From contig NZ_CP085524.1 of the NCBI RefSeq assembly GCF_004353525.1, positions 558,001 to 622,000 of the forward strand: a stretch of DNA of 64,000 nucleotides, given 5' to 3'. The position numbers and the translations under genes are program-made. Below the pieces are notes generated by a model. The model did not search any database. It worked only from the letters and a program-made list of their open reading frames with translations, and was not told the origin of the DNA. The stretch is from Zhaonella formicivorans. Lineage in GTDB: Bacteria; Bacillota; DUOV01; Zhaonellaceae. This document shows positions 27,374 to 36,347 of this stretch, in pieces. Within the stretch, counting starts at the first letter, position 1. Each line of letters starts with the position of its first letter.

Positions 27374-28243
27374 ATGCCGTCTAGATTCCCTGCGTGGATG
27401 AAACGAAAACTGCCTGCGTCAGCCAATATAGCCGCAACGAAAGAGATACTGGAGAAGCTGGGGCTCAACACTGTCTGTCAGAGTGCTATCTGTCCCAATA
27501 TGGGCGAGTGTTTTGCCAATAAGACTGCTACTTTCATGATCCTTGGCAACGTTTGTACCAGAAACTGTCGTTTTTGTGCCGTGGAGGGAGGACATCCGGC
27601 AGTTGTCAACCCCCAGGAAGCTGAAAATGTGGCTGAAGCGGCTAAGCAGCTGGGCCTGAGACATGTAGTAGTAACTTCTGTAACCAGGGACGATCTGCCC
27701 GACGGAGGTGCAGGGCATTTTGCGGCTACGATTACTGCTATCCGGAAAAAACTGCCTAAAGCGGTCATAGAAGTGTTGACCCCTGATTTCAAAGGCGATG
27801 AGACTGCAATTAAAACAGTTACAGAAGCAAAGCCCCATATTTTTAATCATAATATTGAAACAGTCCCAAGGCTTTACCCGTCAGTTCGTCCGCGGGCGGA
27901 CTACCGGCGCAGTTTGAATTTGCTGGACAGAGTAAAACATTATGGTCCTGGCATTTTCACTAAATCAGGACTTATGGTTGGGTTGGGTGAGAGCAATGAG
28001 GAAGTCTTGCAGACATTACAAGATCTACGGTCTGTTGGCTGTGATATAGTCACTATCGGCCAATACCTCCAACCGTCTCGCCGGCATTTAGAAGTACATG
28101 AATATGTCTCCCCGGAAACTTTTGCTGAGTATAAGGCTATTGGCGAAAGTTTAGGTTTTAAATATGTAGCTTCGGCTCCCTTTGTGCGTAGCTCTTTTAA
28201 TGCCAGGGAGTTTTCGGAACTTTATATGATGCAAAGCTCGTAA
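27374..28243 (+). CDS. lipA: Lipoyl synthase (radical SAM)
   Basis: This 289-residue enzyme inserts two sulphur atoms into protein-bound octanoyl groups. The auxiliary cluster ligands are in [12 protein letters not shown] and the radical SAM cluster ligands in CTRNCRFC. The C-terminal SSF (in [10 protein letters not shown]) includes the conserved serine that binds the auxiliary cluster. The ATG follows TTGGAGGATTTTAT. Pairing with lpdA suggests a lipoylated complex elsewhere on the chromosome. A terminator follows. Confidence 0.96.
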   Translation: MPSRFPAWMKRKLPASANIAATKEILEKLGLNTVCQSAICPNMGECFANKTATFMILGNVCTRNCRFCAVEGGHPAVVNPQEAENVAEAAKQLGLRHVVVTSVTRDDLPDGGAGHFAATITAIRKKLPKAVIEVLTPDFKGDETAIKTVTEAKPHIFNHNIETVPRLYPSVRPRADYRRSLNLLDRVKHYGPGIFTKSGLMVGLGESNEEVLQTLQDLRSVGCDIVTIGQYLQPSRRHLEVHEYVSPETFAEYKAIGESLGFKYVASAPFVRSSFNAREFSELYMMQSS

Positions 28244-28248
28244 CGAAC

Positions 28249-28281
28249 AGCGCCTGGGTTCATTCCCGGGCGCTATCCTTT
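28249..28281 (+). terminator. Terminator of lpdA-lipA
   Basis: AGCGCCTGGG (28249-28258) pairs with CCCGGGCGCT (28265-28274), followed by ATCCTTTTG. Confidence 0.8.
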
Positions 28282-28318
28282 TGCTATATCATAGCTAATA
28301 ATTTCCGCCCAGCAGCCC

Positions 28319-28347
28319 TTGACAAAAGTATTGTCACGCGGCATAAT
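28319..28347 (+). promoter_or_regulatory. Promoter of tRNA-Val
   Basis: TTGACA (28319-28324), 17 bases, CATAAT (28342-28347), 32 bases before the tRNA. Confidence 0.75.
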
Positions 28348-28379
28348 ATAAAAGTAGCTTTTGCCGAACAAGATAATAT

Positions 28380-28456
<77 letters not shown>

Positions 28457-28604
28457 TAAAAAGGGATTAGCACGGTTTTATACCCGTGTTTTTTTGTTTA
28501 TAATAGCTGTTACCGGTAACCTAGGGTTGTTGAAAATAGATCAAAGTATTTCCCAATTGTATACAAATAATATCCCACACATATAATAGTACCAGGAGAA
28601 AGGG

Positions 28605-29492
28605 GTGAAAACGATGTCGCAGATTTCTATTGCCAGTTCAAAACACATCGATTTCATCCGCAATAGACTTGATGATGAGTTCAAGTTGTTGCAGGCTGAA
28701 GGTGTGAATATAAATCTTCAGGAAAAAGCCAGGGGAGATTACACCTTTCTGGGATGCAATATGTCACAAGACAATAAGGCACTTACTTGCCCAGACCATA
28801 TTCTTTTAAAGCACTACATCGCTAAAGTCATTTCAGAAGTGATTGTAGCCAGATGGGAAGAACACCTGGTTAGGGGAATAGTGAAAAACCATTATTACTA
28901 TTTCAACGAGGAAGAACGTCAAAACATTCTGGAACGGGCTCAGGAGATTTTGGCCCGGGAAGATGAGGTACCAAGAAAAAATAAGATACTATTAAAAATC
29001 GTGGATTATCTGGAGTCCCACGATGACTTGATTTTAGACGGGTTTATCAAATTTAGGCTTAAAGAATATCTAAATGAGTTGGAAGAAGCTGTAGACCAGG
29101 CGGTAGACGATTTTTTAATGGAAAAAGAGTATAATGAGTTTATTCGTTTACTGCGCTATTTTGTTGAAATTCAGGAACCCAGGGTTGAAAAGGTGAATGT
29201 ACTTTTAAAACCATCAGGCTATTTTCAATTGTACGATGGCAATGAAAATATCATCACCAACGAATACTTAGAGGGATTTATAGTTGATTTGCCGGAAGGA
29301 GATATAAATTACGAAGATCTGCTCATCAGCACGCTCATTACTATTGCTCCGCGACAAATCGTGCTGCACCTGCCAGACCAAAACAAAGTAAAAAGTACAG
29401 TCAATACAATTAAAAGTGTTTTTGGCGAGAGAGTTACCATTTGTCCCGGCTGCAGCAGGTGTTTGAGTTCAAATCAGAAAAAAAATACTTAG
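28605..29492 (+). CDS. ytxC: Sporulation protein YtxC-like
   Basis: This 295-residue soluble protein resembles YtxC of Bacillus and Clostridia, a protein of unknown biochemical role tied to sporulation and usually located just upstream of thrS, as here. No catalytic motif is visible; the C-terminus has a Cys pair in ICPGCSRCLSS. The GTG at 28605 follows AGGAGAAAGG; an ATG at 28614 is an alternative start. It supports a spore-forming host. A terminator follows. Confidence 0.8.
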   Translation: MKTMSQISIASSKHIDFIRNRLDDEFKLLQAEGVNINLQEKARGDYTFLGCNMSQDNKALTCPDHILLKHYIAKVISEVIVARWEEHLVRGIVKNHYYYFNEEERQNILERAQEILAREDEVPRKNKILLKIVDYLESHDDLILDGFIKFRLKEYLNELEEAVDQAVDDFLMEKEYNEFIRLLRYFVEIQEPRVEKVNVLLKPSGYFQLYDGNENIITNEYLEGFIVDLPEGDINYEDLLISTLITIAPRQIVLHLPDQNKVKSTVNTIKSVFGERVTICPGCSRCLSSNQKKNT

Positions 29493-29495
29493 TTT

Positions 29496-29520
29496 AAAGG
29501 CTCTGGTGCAGGGCCTTTTT
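29496..29520 (+). terminator. Terminator of ytxC
   Basis: AAAGGCTCTG (29496-29505) and CAGGGCCTTT (29509-29518) form a stem with a 3-base loop and a T5 tract. Confidence 0.85.
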
Positions 29521-29673
29521 CGTTGTCATCCATGAAATTATACTCGCATAAATATTGTGATAAATTAGGCATAAATGCTTTAGTTCCTCTCCTGGTAATC
29601 CACACTGCTCAAGGTTGCACATAGCCTCTAAATTTGCTATATTGCTAAATATAATAGTGAAGAGGGGCAAATC

Positions 29674-30282
29674 ATGAAACTTACTTATCTTTCCATACCT
29701 TTGCTCGGTGCGGTAATTGGTTGGATTACCAATGTTTTAGCAATAAAATTAATTTTCAGACCTCATGAGCCGTGGAAAATTCCCCTAATCAACTACACCG
29801 TTCAAGGGTTGATTCCGAAAAGAAAAGAGGAAATTGCGAAAACCTTGGGAAAAGTAATAGAACAGGAGCTAATTTCCCTGGAGGATATTCTGGAGCATTT
29901 AAAAGCTAAAGAAATTCAGCAACAAGTTATAGAGGTAATAGTACCGCTCATCAGGCAAGCAGTTCTCAATCGGCTGCCTCCCCTTATACCGGTATCCTTG
30001 CGGGACATTTTAGCATCGGTCATTACGGAAATTCTTAGCCGTGAAGCCCCCGGACTTTTTAACCAATTTTCCACTGAATTGGCCGGGGAGATCAGGGAGC
30101 ATTTGAGTTTTGCCCAGATTGTAGAAAACAAAATAATGCAGATGGATTGGTCAAGCTTGGAAAACCTTGTTTTGAGCTTGGCGCGCCGGGAACTGCGTCA
30201 CATCGAGGTTTTGGGCGGTATTCTCGGTTTTCTGATTGGACTGGGGCAATTGTTTTTAATGCAGCTTTTCCCGGGCATTTGA
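29674..30282 (+). CDS. DUF445 family membrane protein
   Basis: This 202-residue protein has an N-terminal membrane segment (LSIPLLGAVIGWITNVLAIK) followed by the FRPHEPW motif typical of DUF445 (YheB-like). It has a long charged middle and a C-terminal hydrophobic helix (GGILGFLIGLGQLFLMQLF). The family is uncharacterised; in Bacillus it is linked to spores. GAAGAGGGGCAAATC precedes the ATG. The stop codon overlaps the -35 box of the thrS promoter. Confidence 0.85.
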   Translation: MKLTYLSIPLLGAVIGWITNVLAIKLIFRPHEPWKIPLINYTVQGLIPKRKEEIAKTLGKVIEQELISLEDILEHLKAKEIQQQVIEVIVPLIRQAVLNRLPPLIPVSLRDILASVITEILSREAPGLFNQFSTELAGEIREHLSFAQIVENKIMQMDWSSLENLVLSLARRELRHIEVLGGILGFLIGLGQLFLMQLFPGI

Positions 30283-30606
30283 CATAGCTGTTTATGAGAG
30301 CTATAATTATTTACAGTTATAATTATAATTAACTATGCTACAAGCCCAATAAATTCATAATGAGGTTACGATGAAAGGGAGAGTAAACTGTTCCTAATGC
30401 CTCAAGAGAGGGGATACCTCGGCTGGAAGTTTCCCCAGGCATGTACAGTTGAAGACCACCCTGGAGTTCCGGGACGGAAACTTTAGTATGTTCCGGCGCG
30501 CTCTGGCGTTAAAAGAGTAAAGGGAGAAAAAGACAGTCTTTTTCTAACAAGAGTGGAACCGCGGTGCTGCCGTCTCTTAGCGAGGCGTGCAGCTTTTTTA
30601 TTACAA
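30279..30606 (+). promoter_or_regulatory. Promoter and T-box riboswitch of thrS (tRNA-Thr)
   Basis: A consensus promoter TTGACA (30279-30284), 17 bases, TATAAT (30302-30307) drives the leader. The T-box RNA runs from about 30370, with the specifier context GAAG-ACC-ACC (ACC, threonine, 30455-30457). The antiterminator sequence is AGAGTGGAACCGCGG (30550-30564), whose TGGA pairs with a tRNA having discriminator U. A terminator ends in TTTTTTA at 30594-30600. Uncharged tRNA-Thr would allow read-through into thrS. Confidence 0.93.
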
Positions 30607-30726
30607 GTAGGAAAGTATATTCTTCCTTAATTTATCACTTTCCTTTACGAGTAACAAAAAAAACTTCCTTGGTTTAGCATTATTCTATGCTCTTTTATTA
30701 CCAAAGTCTAGAGGAGGTTGTTTGCA

Positions 30727-32637
30727 ATGTCGATAGCTAAAGTCACTCTAAAAGACGGGTCAGTCCGGGAATTCCCTATTGGAACTACCATGGGAGAGGC
30801 TGCTGCCCAAATCAGTCCTAAATTGGGAAAAGAGGCTATAGTAGCTAAATGGAACGGTGAAGTGGTGGATTTATCTACACCTATCGCCGAAAATGGCAAC
30901 TTGGAAATTTTAACTTTTGAAGATGAGGAAGGGCAGTGGGCATACCGCCACAGCAGCGCGCATATTTTAGCACAGGCAGTGCAGCATCTTTTTCCCGATG
31001 TGAAGTTCGGGATCGGCCCTGCCATAGCCAATGGGTATTACTACGATTTCGATACGGAACATGTTTTTACACCAGAAGATTTGGCTGCTATTGAGGCTGA
31101 AATGCAAAAGATAATAAAAGAGGACTATCCTTTTGTACGCAAGGTTGTCTCCAGGGAAGAAGCTTTAGACTTCTTCAGTGAGCGGGGAGAAAAATATAAA
31201 GTGGAATTGATCAGGGATCTGCCTGAGGACGCCGTGATCAGCATGTATCAGCAAGGAGACTTTACCGATCTCTGCGCAGGCCCCCATGTGCCGTCTACCG
31301 GCAAAATTAAGGCTATCAAACTCATGAGTTTAGCTGGGGCTTATTGGAGGGGCAGCGAAAAAAATAAAATGCTGCAGCGGATTTACGGAACATCATTCTT
31401 AAAAAAATCTCAGCTGGATGACTACCTCTATAAATTAGAAGAAGCTAAAAAACGTGACCACCGCAAACTGGGGGCTCAGCTGGGACTTTTTTCACTGCAG
31501 GAAGAAGGGCCGGGTTTCCCTTTTTTCCACCCCAAAGGGATGGTTTTACGTAACGAGTTGGAAAGATTTTGGAGAGAGGAACACCGTAAATGGGGCTACT
31601 TGGAAATCAGGACGCCAATTATCCTTAACCGGTCCCTTTGGGAAAGATCCGGTCACTGGGATCACTACAAAGAGAATATGTATTTTACCAAGATTGACGA
31701 AATGGATTTTGCCATTAAGCCCATGAATTGTCCGGGTGCAATGCTGGTCTATAAAACTGAGCAGCATAGCTACAGGGATTTCCCGTTACGCCTGGCAGAG
31801 ATGGGCTTGGTGCATCGACATGAAAAATCAGGAGTACTCCATGGTTTAATGCGAGTAAGGGCTTTTACGCAAGATGATGCTCATATTTTTATGTTGCCTT
31901 CACAAATTACGGACGAAATTAAAAATGTCATTGATTTGGTAGATCAATTCTATAATATTTTTGGGTTTAAATATCATGTAGAGCTTTCTACAAAGCCTGA
32001 AAAAGCAATGGGTTCTGCAGAAATTTGGGAGCAGGCAACTGAAGCTTTACGCCAGGCTTTGGAAGAAAAAGGAATGGACTATATTGTCAACGAAGGAGAT
32101 GGCGCTTTCTACGGTCCCAAAATTGACTTTCACCTTGAAGATTCGTTAGGTAGAACCTGGCAATGTGGCACTATCCAGCTTGACTTTCAGATGCCGGAAA
32201 AATTTGATTTAACTTACATTGCCGAAGACGGGCAGAAACATCGCCCGGTAATGATTCACCGAGTAGTTTTCGGAAGTATTGAGCGGTTTATCGGTATTTT
32301 AATCGAGCATTATGCCGGCGCTTTTCCCGCATGGCTTGCCCCGGTTCAGGTCAAAATATTGCCAATTACTGACCGCCAGCTGGATTATGCTTATCATGTA
32401 AAGAAACAGCTGGAAAGAGTGGGATTTAGGGTGGAAGTTGATGCCAGGAATGAAAAAATCGGTTATAAAATCCGGGAGGGCCAAATGGAAAAAGTTCCAT
32501 ATATGCTGGTTGTAGGTGATAAAGAAATGGCGGAAGGAACGGTGGCCGTAAGAAAAAGAGGCGTTGGTGATACAGGTGCCGTACCTGTTCAGGAGTTTGT
32601 CACTTTATTAAGCAAAGAAGTGGCAGAAAAGGAGTAA
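30727..32637 (+). CDS. thrS: Threonyl-tRNA synthetase
   Basis: This 636-residue class II synthetase has the TGS domain (about 1-60), the editing domain with HSSAHILAQAVQ and the zinc-binding residues, and a catalytic core with MNCPGAMLVYK and a late VFGSIERFIGILIEH motif 3. The anticodon-binding domain (AWLAPVQVKILPITDRQ) closes it. The ATG at 30727 has AGAGGAGG ten bases upstream; a TTG at 30718 is less likely. Transcription depends on the T-box just upstream. Confidence 0.97.
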   Translation: MSIAKVTLKDGSVREFPIGTTMGEAAAQISPKLGKEAIVAKWNGEVVDLSTPIAENGNLEILTFEDEEGQWAYRHSSAHILAQAVQHLFPDVKFGIGPAIANGYYYDFDTEHVFTPEDLAAIEAEMQKIIKEDYPFVRKVVSREEALDFFSERGEKYKVELIRDLPEDAVISMYQQGDFTDLCAGPHVPSTGKIKAIKLMSLAGAYWRGSEKNKMLQRIYGTSFLKKSQLDDYLYKLEEAKKRDHRKLGAQLGLFSLQEEGPGFPFFHPKGMVLRNELERFWREEHRKWGYLEIRTPIILNRSLWERSGHWDHYKENMYFTKIDEMDFAIKPMNCPGAMLVYKTEQHSYRDFPLRLAEMGLVHRHEKSGVLHGLMRVRAFTQDDAHIFMLPSQITDEIKNVIDLVDQFYNIFGFKYHVELSTKPEKAMGSAEIWEQATEALRQALEEKGMDYIVNEGDGAFYGPKIDFHLEDSLGRTWQCGTIQLDFQMPEKFDLTYIAEDGQKHRPVMIHRVVFGSIERFIGILIEHYAGAFPAWLAPVQVKILPITDRQLDYAYHVKKQLERVGFRVEVDARNEKIGYKIREGQMEKVPYMLVVGDKEMAEGTVAVRKRGVGDTGAVPVQEFVTLLSKEVAEKE

Positions 32638-32675
32638 AATAATTTTAAAGCCATTCGTAAGCATTTAATTTCATA

Positions 32676-32880
32676 TTGATCTGACCAAAAGTATTTGCTA
32701 TAATTACAAAGAATTGAATAGTCAAGTTGGGTATATTATCTCTGCCCTACTCGCAACAAGCAGAAGCTATCCGCTTCTCACCTTATAGCTCGGGCTCATA
32801 AGGTTGGTTACAAGTACTGTAGTTTCACAGCTTTTTAGCGGATGGTTTATGCCATTCGTTTTTTTTTATTTGCTAGACGC
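32676..32880 (+). promoter_or_regulatory. Promoter and L20-type autoregulatory leader of infC-rpmI-rplT
   Basis: TTGATC (32676-32681), 17 bases, TATAAT (32699-32704). The leader can form AAGCGGATAGCTT-type pairings: GCTATCCGC (32766-32774) faces AGCGGATGG. The terminator hairpin CGGATGG/CCATTCG is followed by eight T (about 32838-32868). It has the position and form of the Firmicutes L20 leader, in which ribosomal protein L20 causes premature termination. Confidence 0.75.
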
Positions 32881-32928
32881 TGGTGTATGGAGGCAAAAGG
32901 GCTTTTAAATAATTGGGGGTGAAAAATT

Positions 32929-33441
32929 ATTAGTAAGGATTTAAGAGTTAATGAAGAGATCCGCGCTCGCGAGGTTCGACTGATCAATACTGACGGTGAG
33001 CAATTGGGAATCCTGCCGGTCAAAGAAGCTTTAAGGATTGCCCAGGATAAAGGTTTGGATTTGGTCGAAGTAGCTCCGGCTGCAAAGCCGCCTGTTTGCC
33101 GCATCATTGATTACGGTAAGTATCGCTATGAGCAAAGCAAACGGGAAAAAGAGGCGCGGAAAAATCAAAAAATAATCAATGTAAAAGAAGTTAAATTCCG
33201 TTTGGGTATTGAAGAACATGACTTTCAGGTAAAAGCGAAAAATGCCGCCAAGTTTTTAAAAAGTGGCGACAAGGTTAAAGTTACCGTCATGTTCCGGGGG
33301 CGGGAAATCTCCCACGCTGACCTTGGCAAAGCTATATGTACCAAACTAGCTAACCAGTTAAGCGATATAGCTGTAGTGGAGAAACAACCAAACGTTGAAG
33401 GCAGAAATATGACCATGATTCTTGCACCGAAACAAGACTAG
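32929..33441 (+). CDS. infC: Translation initiation factor IF-3 (ATT start codon)
   Basis: This 170-residue protein binds the 30S subunit and controls start-codon choice. The frame begins with the ATT at 32929 (GGGGGTGAAAAATT just before it), giving SKDLRVNEEIRAREVRLI, the normal IF-3 N-terminus. A TTG 25 codons later would cut off this domain. infC genes of other bacteria use ATT to let IF-3 repress its own synthesis. The linker is Lys-rich (YEQSKREKEARKNQK) and the C-terminal domain has IEEHDFQVKAKNAAKFL. Confidence 0.95.
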   Translation: MSKDLRVNEEIRAREVRLINTDGEQLGILPVKEALRIAQDKGLDLVEVAPAAKPPVCRIIDYGKYRYEQSKREKEARKNQKIINVKEVKFRLGIEEHDFQVKAKNAAKFLKSGDKVKVTVMFRGREISHADLGKAICTKLANQLSDIAVVEKQPNVEGRNMTMILAPKQD

Positions 33442-33479
33442 TAATCATAATTTTAGAAGTACAAAGGGAGGAAAAATAA

Positions 33480-33677
33480 ATGCCAAAAATGAAGACCCAT
33501 AAGGGCGCTGCTAAAAGGTTTAAGGTAACCGGAAGCGGTAAATTCAAAAGAGCCCATGCTTTTAAGAGCCATATTTTAGAAAAAAAATCGCCTAAAAGAA
33601 AACGCAACTTAAGAAAGACTACAGTCGTTAACAAAGTTGACCAGCAAAGACTTGTTAGATTATTACCATATTCATAA
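33480..33677 (+). CDS. rpmI: Ribosomal protein L35
   Basis: This 65-residue, very basic protein has the L35 signature [20 protein letters not shown] and an Arg/Lys-rich middle ([13 protein letters not shown]). It is the second gene of the infC operon with AGGGAGGAAAAATAA before the ATG. Confidence 0.97.
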   Translation: MPKMKTHKGAAKRFKVTGSGKFKRAHAFKSHILEKKSPKRKRNLRKTTVVNKVDQQRLVRLLPYS

Positions 33678-33708
33678 AAAATATCGAATAAGTTAAGGAG
33701 GAACAACA

Positions 33709-34068
33709 ATGGCTCGCGTAAAAAGAGGAGTTACAGCCCATCGTCGACATAAAAAAATACTTAAGCTGGCCAAAGGCTATAGAGGAGCAAAATCTAAACT
33801 TTTCAGACCTGCAAATGAACAGGTTTTAAAATCATTATCTTATGCTTATGCTCATCGCAAAAAACGGAAAGGCGATTTCAGGAAATTATGGATTGCCAGA
33901 ATCAATGCTGCTGCCAGAATGAACGGTTTATCTTATAGCCGCCTGATTAATGGATTAAAACAAGCAGGAGTAGAGATCAATAGAAAAATGCTGGCTGAAT
34001 TAGCTGTTCATGACCAGCAAGCCTTTGGTAAGCTGGTTAACGTAGCAAAAGAAAAATTAAACGCCTAA
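33709..34068 (+). CDS. rplT: Ribosomal protein L20
   Basis: This 119-residue basic protein has the L20 signature ([20 protein letters not shown], then [20 protein letters not shown]). It is a 23S rRNA assembly protein and probably the repressor of this operon through the leader at 32676-32880. TAAGGAGGAACAAC precedes the ATG; a terminator follows the stop. Confidence 0.97.
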   Translation: MARVKRGVTAHRRHKKILKLAKGYRGAKSKLFRPANEQVLKSLSYAYAHRKKRKGDFRKLWIARINAAARMNGLSYSRLINGLKQAGVEINRKMLAELAVHDQQAFGKLVNVAKEKLNA

Positions 34069-34092
34069 AAAGTGACTTTTAGTCACTTTTTT
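34067..34092 (+). terminator. Terminator of the infC-rpmI-rplT operon
   Basis: AAAAGTGACT (34067-34076) pairs with AGTCACTTTT (34081-34090), then TT. The stem overlaps the rplT stop codon. Confidence 0.85.
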
Positions 34093-34093
34093 G

Positions 34094-34239
34094 GCTATTT
34101 AGAAAGTATAAATTTCACGGCGCATAAGGGCGACTAGGCTTCCGCCGGTCCTAAAGGATTGGAATTTTACGCATTGTGCAAGCACAACGCTAGAAATTCT
34201 GGCAAGCTTATAAGCTTGGGGCAAGCCAAGTTTTCTTTA
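34094..34239. repeat. 146-bp structured intergenic repeat, copy 1 (plus a truncated piece to 34271)
   Basis: By eye, about nine in ten bases match the copy at 57885-58030. Both copies start at GCTATT directly after a terminator T-tract and end at GCCAAGTTTTCTTTA. Inside are GGAATTTTACGC and GCTAGAAATTC arms that can pair. After copy 1, the start word GCTATTTAGA (34240-34249) and the end word AAGCCAAGCTTTTTT (34257-34271) recur, as if a second copy had lost its middle. No reading frame is present. It could be a small transposable repeat or an RNA. Confidence 0.8.
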
Positions 34240-34393
34240 GCTATTTAGAGGCGAGTAAGCCAAGCTTTTTTAATTTCTTTACTGCTTGATTCTAATTTTA
34301 GGGTACAATAATAAATAAGTCTCGTATTTGAACTTTTCTACTTTTGGAGCTTGAACATGAAATTAGAAACGATTTTGTAGGAGTGTCTTTAGC

Positions 34394-35044
34394 ATGAAGG
34401 AATTTGCCATAATAGGATTAGGAAGGTTTGGCACCAGCCTGGCCAAAACCCTTGTCAACCTTGGTCATAGTGTGCTGGCAATCGATTCCTCGGAAGAGAG
34501 AGTACAGCAAATCTCAGAGATTGTTTCACATGCAGCCCAGGCCGATGCTACTGATGAAGAGGCGCTAAAAGCTTTGGGAATACGCAATTTTGATGTAGTG
34601 ATTGTAGCAATCGGGCAGGATATACAAGCAAGCATTTTAGCAACTATTATATTAAAAGATTTAGGGGTTAAGACTGTTATTGCCAAGGCGGTCAATGAAC
34701 TCCACGGTAAAGTACTGGAGAAGATCGGTGTAGACAAAGTAGTATATCCGGAGCGGGATATGGGAAATCGCCTGGCTCATGCTTTAACAACTTCCAATGT
34801 TTTGGATTACATGGAGTTGACGCCTGATTATAGCATTGAGGAGATTGTAGTTCCGGAGAGGATGCATGGTAAGTCCTTAGGAAATCTGAATTTGAGGGCA
34901 AAATACGGTATATCAGTTATTGCCATTAAAAAGCCGGGAGGGTGTCTAATACCGGGCCCTGGGGCTGATTCAGTTTTTGAACCGGGTGATGTTGCGGTGG
35001 TCATTGGGACACGTAAGGGACTGAAGCATCTGGAGGAAAAGTAG
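34394..35044 (+). CDS. TrkA/KtrA-type potassium transport regulatory protein
   Basis: This 216-residue protein has an N-terminal RCK nucleotide-binding domain (FAIIGLGRFGTSLAKTLVNLG, with an acidic residue in LAIDSSEERV) and a C-terminal RCK-C domain from about residue 138. It is the cytoplasmic regulatory subunit of a Ktr/Trk potassium channel, which itself is not in the window. The ATG follows GTAGGAGTGTCTTTAGC. The rRNA methylase gene follows without a gap. Confidence 0.9.
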   Translation: MKEFAIIGLGRFGTSLAKTLVNLGHSVLAIDSSEERVQQISEIVSHAAQADATDEEALKALGIRNFDVVIVAIGQDIQASILATIILKDLGVKTVIAKAVNELHGKVLEKIGVDKVVYPERDMGNRLAHALTTSNVLDYMELTPDYSIEEIVVPERMHGKSLGNLNLRAKYGISVIAIKKPGGCLIPGPGADSVFEPGDVAVVIGTRKGLKHLEEK

Positions 35045-35884
35045 TTGGTGGTTAAAAGAATTACTTCAAGACAAAACCAGTACGTAAAACTGGTTAAACT
35101 TTTAAGACATCGAAAGGGCCGGGAGGAAAAGGGTTTATTTCTGTTGGAAGGTTTCAGGAGCCTGGAAGAAGCAGCAAAGGCCGACTTTCAATTAGAGGTG
35201 GTGTTGGTTTCCACGGATTTTAAAGCGAGCGCTCAAGTTGAGGAGGTTGTTGCTTCTTTCAGTGAAAAGACACCAATATGCGAGGTACCGGCCCAAATTT
35301 TTGCCGAATTGGCGCTTACGGAGAGCCCGCAAGGGGTCTTGCTGGTTGCTCACAAAAAAAATTTTACGCCGGAGCAACTACTCTTATCCTCGCATCAATT
35401 GCTGGTCGTAGCCGACGGCATTCAGGATCCTGGCAATTTAGGGACTATTATCCGTACGGCTGCGGCAGCCGGTGCCGGAGGACTGTTTTCAACCAGAGGT
35501 TGCGTTGATTTGTACAACCCCAAGGTAATAAGGGCAACCATGGGTGGCATTTTTTATTTGCCTACGGCAGCAATTCAAGATAACTTTTATTTAATTGATG
35601 CCCTTAAAGAGAAACATTACAAGCTGGTTGTGGCTGATCTGAGCGGTCAGACCAGCTACTTCGACGCCGATTTGCAGGGACCGGTGGTGCTCATCATCGG
35701 CAACGAAAACAAAGGACCGTCCGCCGAGTTTTTACAAAATGCTGACCTAGTAGTAAAAATTCCGCTGCTTGGTCCGGTGGAATCATTAAATGCCAGTGTG
35801 GCTGCAGGCATTTTGATTTACGAAGCGGTGCGCCAACAAAGCATGCCAATTTACCCTTCCTTGCCAAATAAAGATCAAGTATGA
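35045..35884 (+). CDS. TrmH/SpoU-family RNA 2'-O-methyltransferase
   Basis: This 279-residue protein has a substrate-binding N-terminal domain and the knotted SPOUT domain with motif 1 (VADGIQDPGNLGTIIRTAAA), motif 2 (VLIIGNENKGPS) and motif 3 (KIPLLGPVESLNASVAAGIL). It methylates a ribose in rRNA or tRNA; in Firmicutes this gene stands before pheST, as here. The TTG at 35045 directly after the TAG of the previous gene has TGGAGG eight bases upstream; GTG 35048 is an alternative. Confidence 0.9.
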   Translation: MVVKRITSRQNQYVKLVKLLRHRKGREEKGLFLLEGFRSLEEAAKADFQLEVVLVSTDFKASAQVEEVVASFSEKTPICEVPAQIFAELALTESPQGVLLVAHKKNFTPEQLLLSSHQLLVVADGIQDPGNLGTIIRTAAAAGAGGLFSTRGCVDLYNPKVIRATMGGIFYLPTAAIQDNFYLIDALKEKHYKLVVADLSGQTSYFDADLQGPVVLIIGNENKGPSAEFLQNADLVVKIPLLGPVESLNASVAAGILIYEAVRQQSMPIYPSLPNKDQV

Positions 35885-36325
35885 TATAATCTGCTTGAGT
35901 AAAGTTCCCCCAAAAAACAGCAGGAAAGGTTGTGGTGCTTTTGTTGATACCCGCCGAAATTTTTTGGAGGATTTTTGAAAAAACCGGTTCCATTGCAGCT
36001 TATATTATGTACCGCAGGCTGTTGGTACAGTAAAAAGAAGGTTAACGCAAAATGTGATGAACGGGAGAGTAGTAGACTTAAACCTTGCCAGGGAGATGGT
36101 ACCATGGACTGAGAGTACCATTAAGGTTTGACCTATGAAGTTCGCCCGGGAACAGCAAACTGAAAGCCGGAAGCCTAGGATGCTCCCGGGAAAGTAGGTA
36201 AGACGGTTTTCCACCGTTAACGGAAATGGTTGATTAACCGCAGAGAGAATCTTAGTGATTAATTTGGGTGGTACCGCGGAAGATAGCTTTCGTCCCTTAG
36301 GATGAGGGCTTTTTTATTTTATATC
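35861..36325 (+). promoter_or_regulatory. Promoter and T-box riboswitch of pheST (tRNA-Phe)
   Basis: Promoter TTGCCA (35861-35866), 18 bases, TATAAT (35885-35890), placed at the end of the methylase gene. The T-box RNA occupies about 36040-36320. The specifier context is GAAG-TTC-GCCC (TTC, phenylalanine, 36141-36143). The antiterminator core is GGGTGGTACCGCGG (36266-36279), where TGGT suits a tRNA with discriminator A. A terminator ends with GAGGGCTTTTTT. Confidence 0.93.
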
Positions 36326-36347
36326 TAAGTTTCGAAGGAGGATATTG

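Noticed and set aside
33004-33441. infC starting at TTG 33004
   Set aside because: This would remove the first 25 residues of the IF-3 N-terminal domain and lacks a ribosome site; ATT at 32929 fits both.
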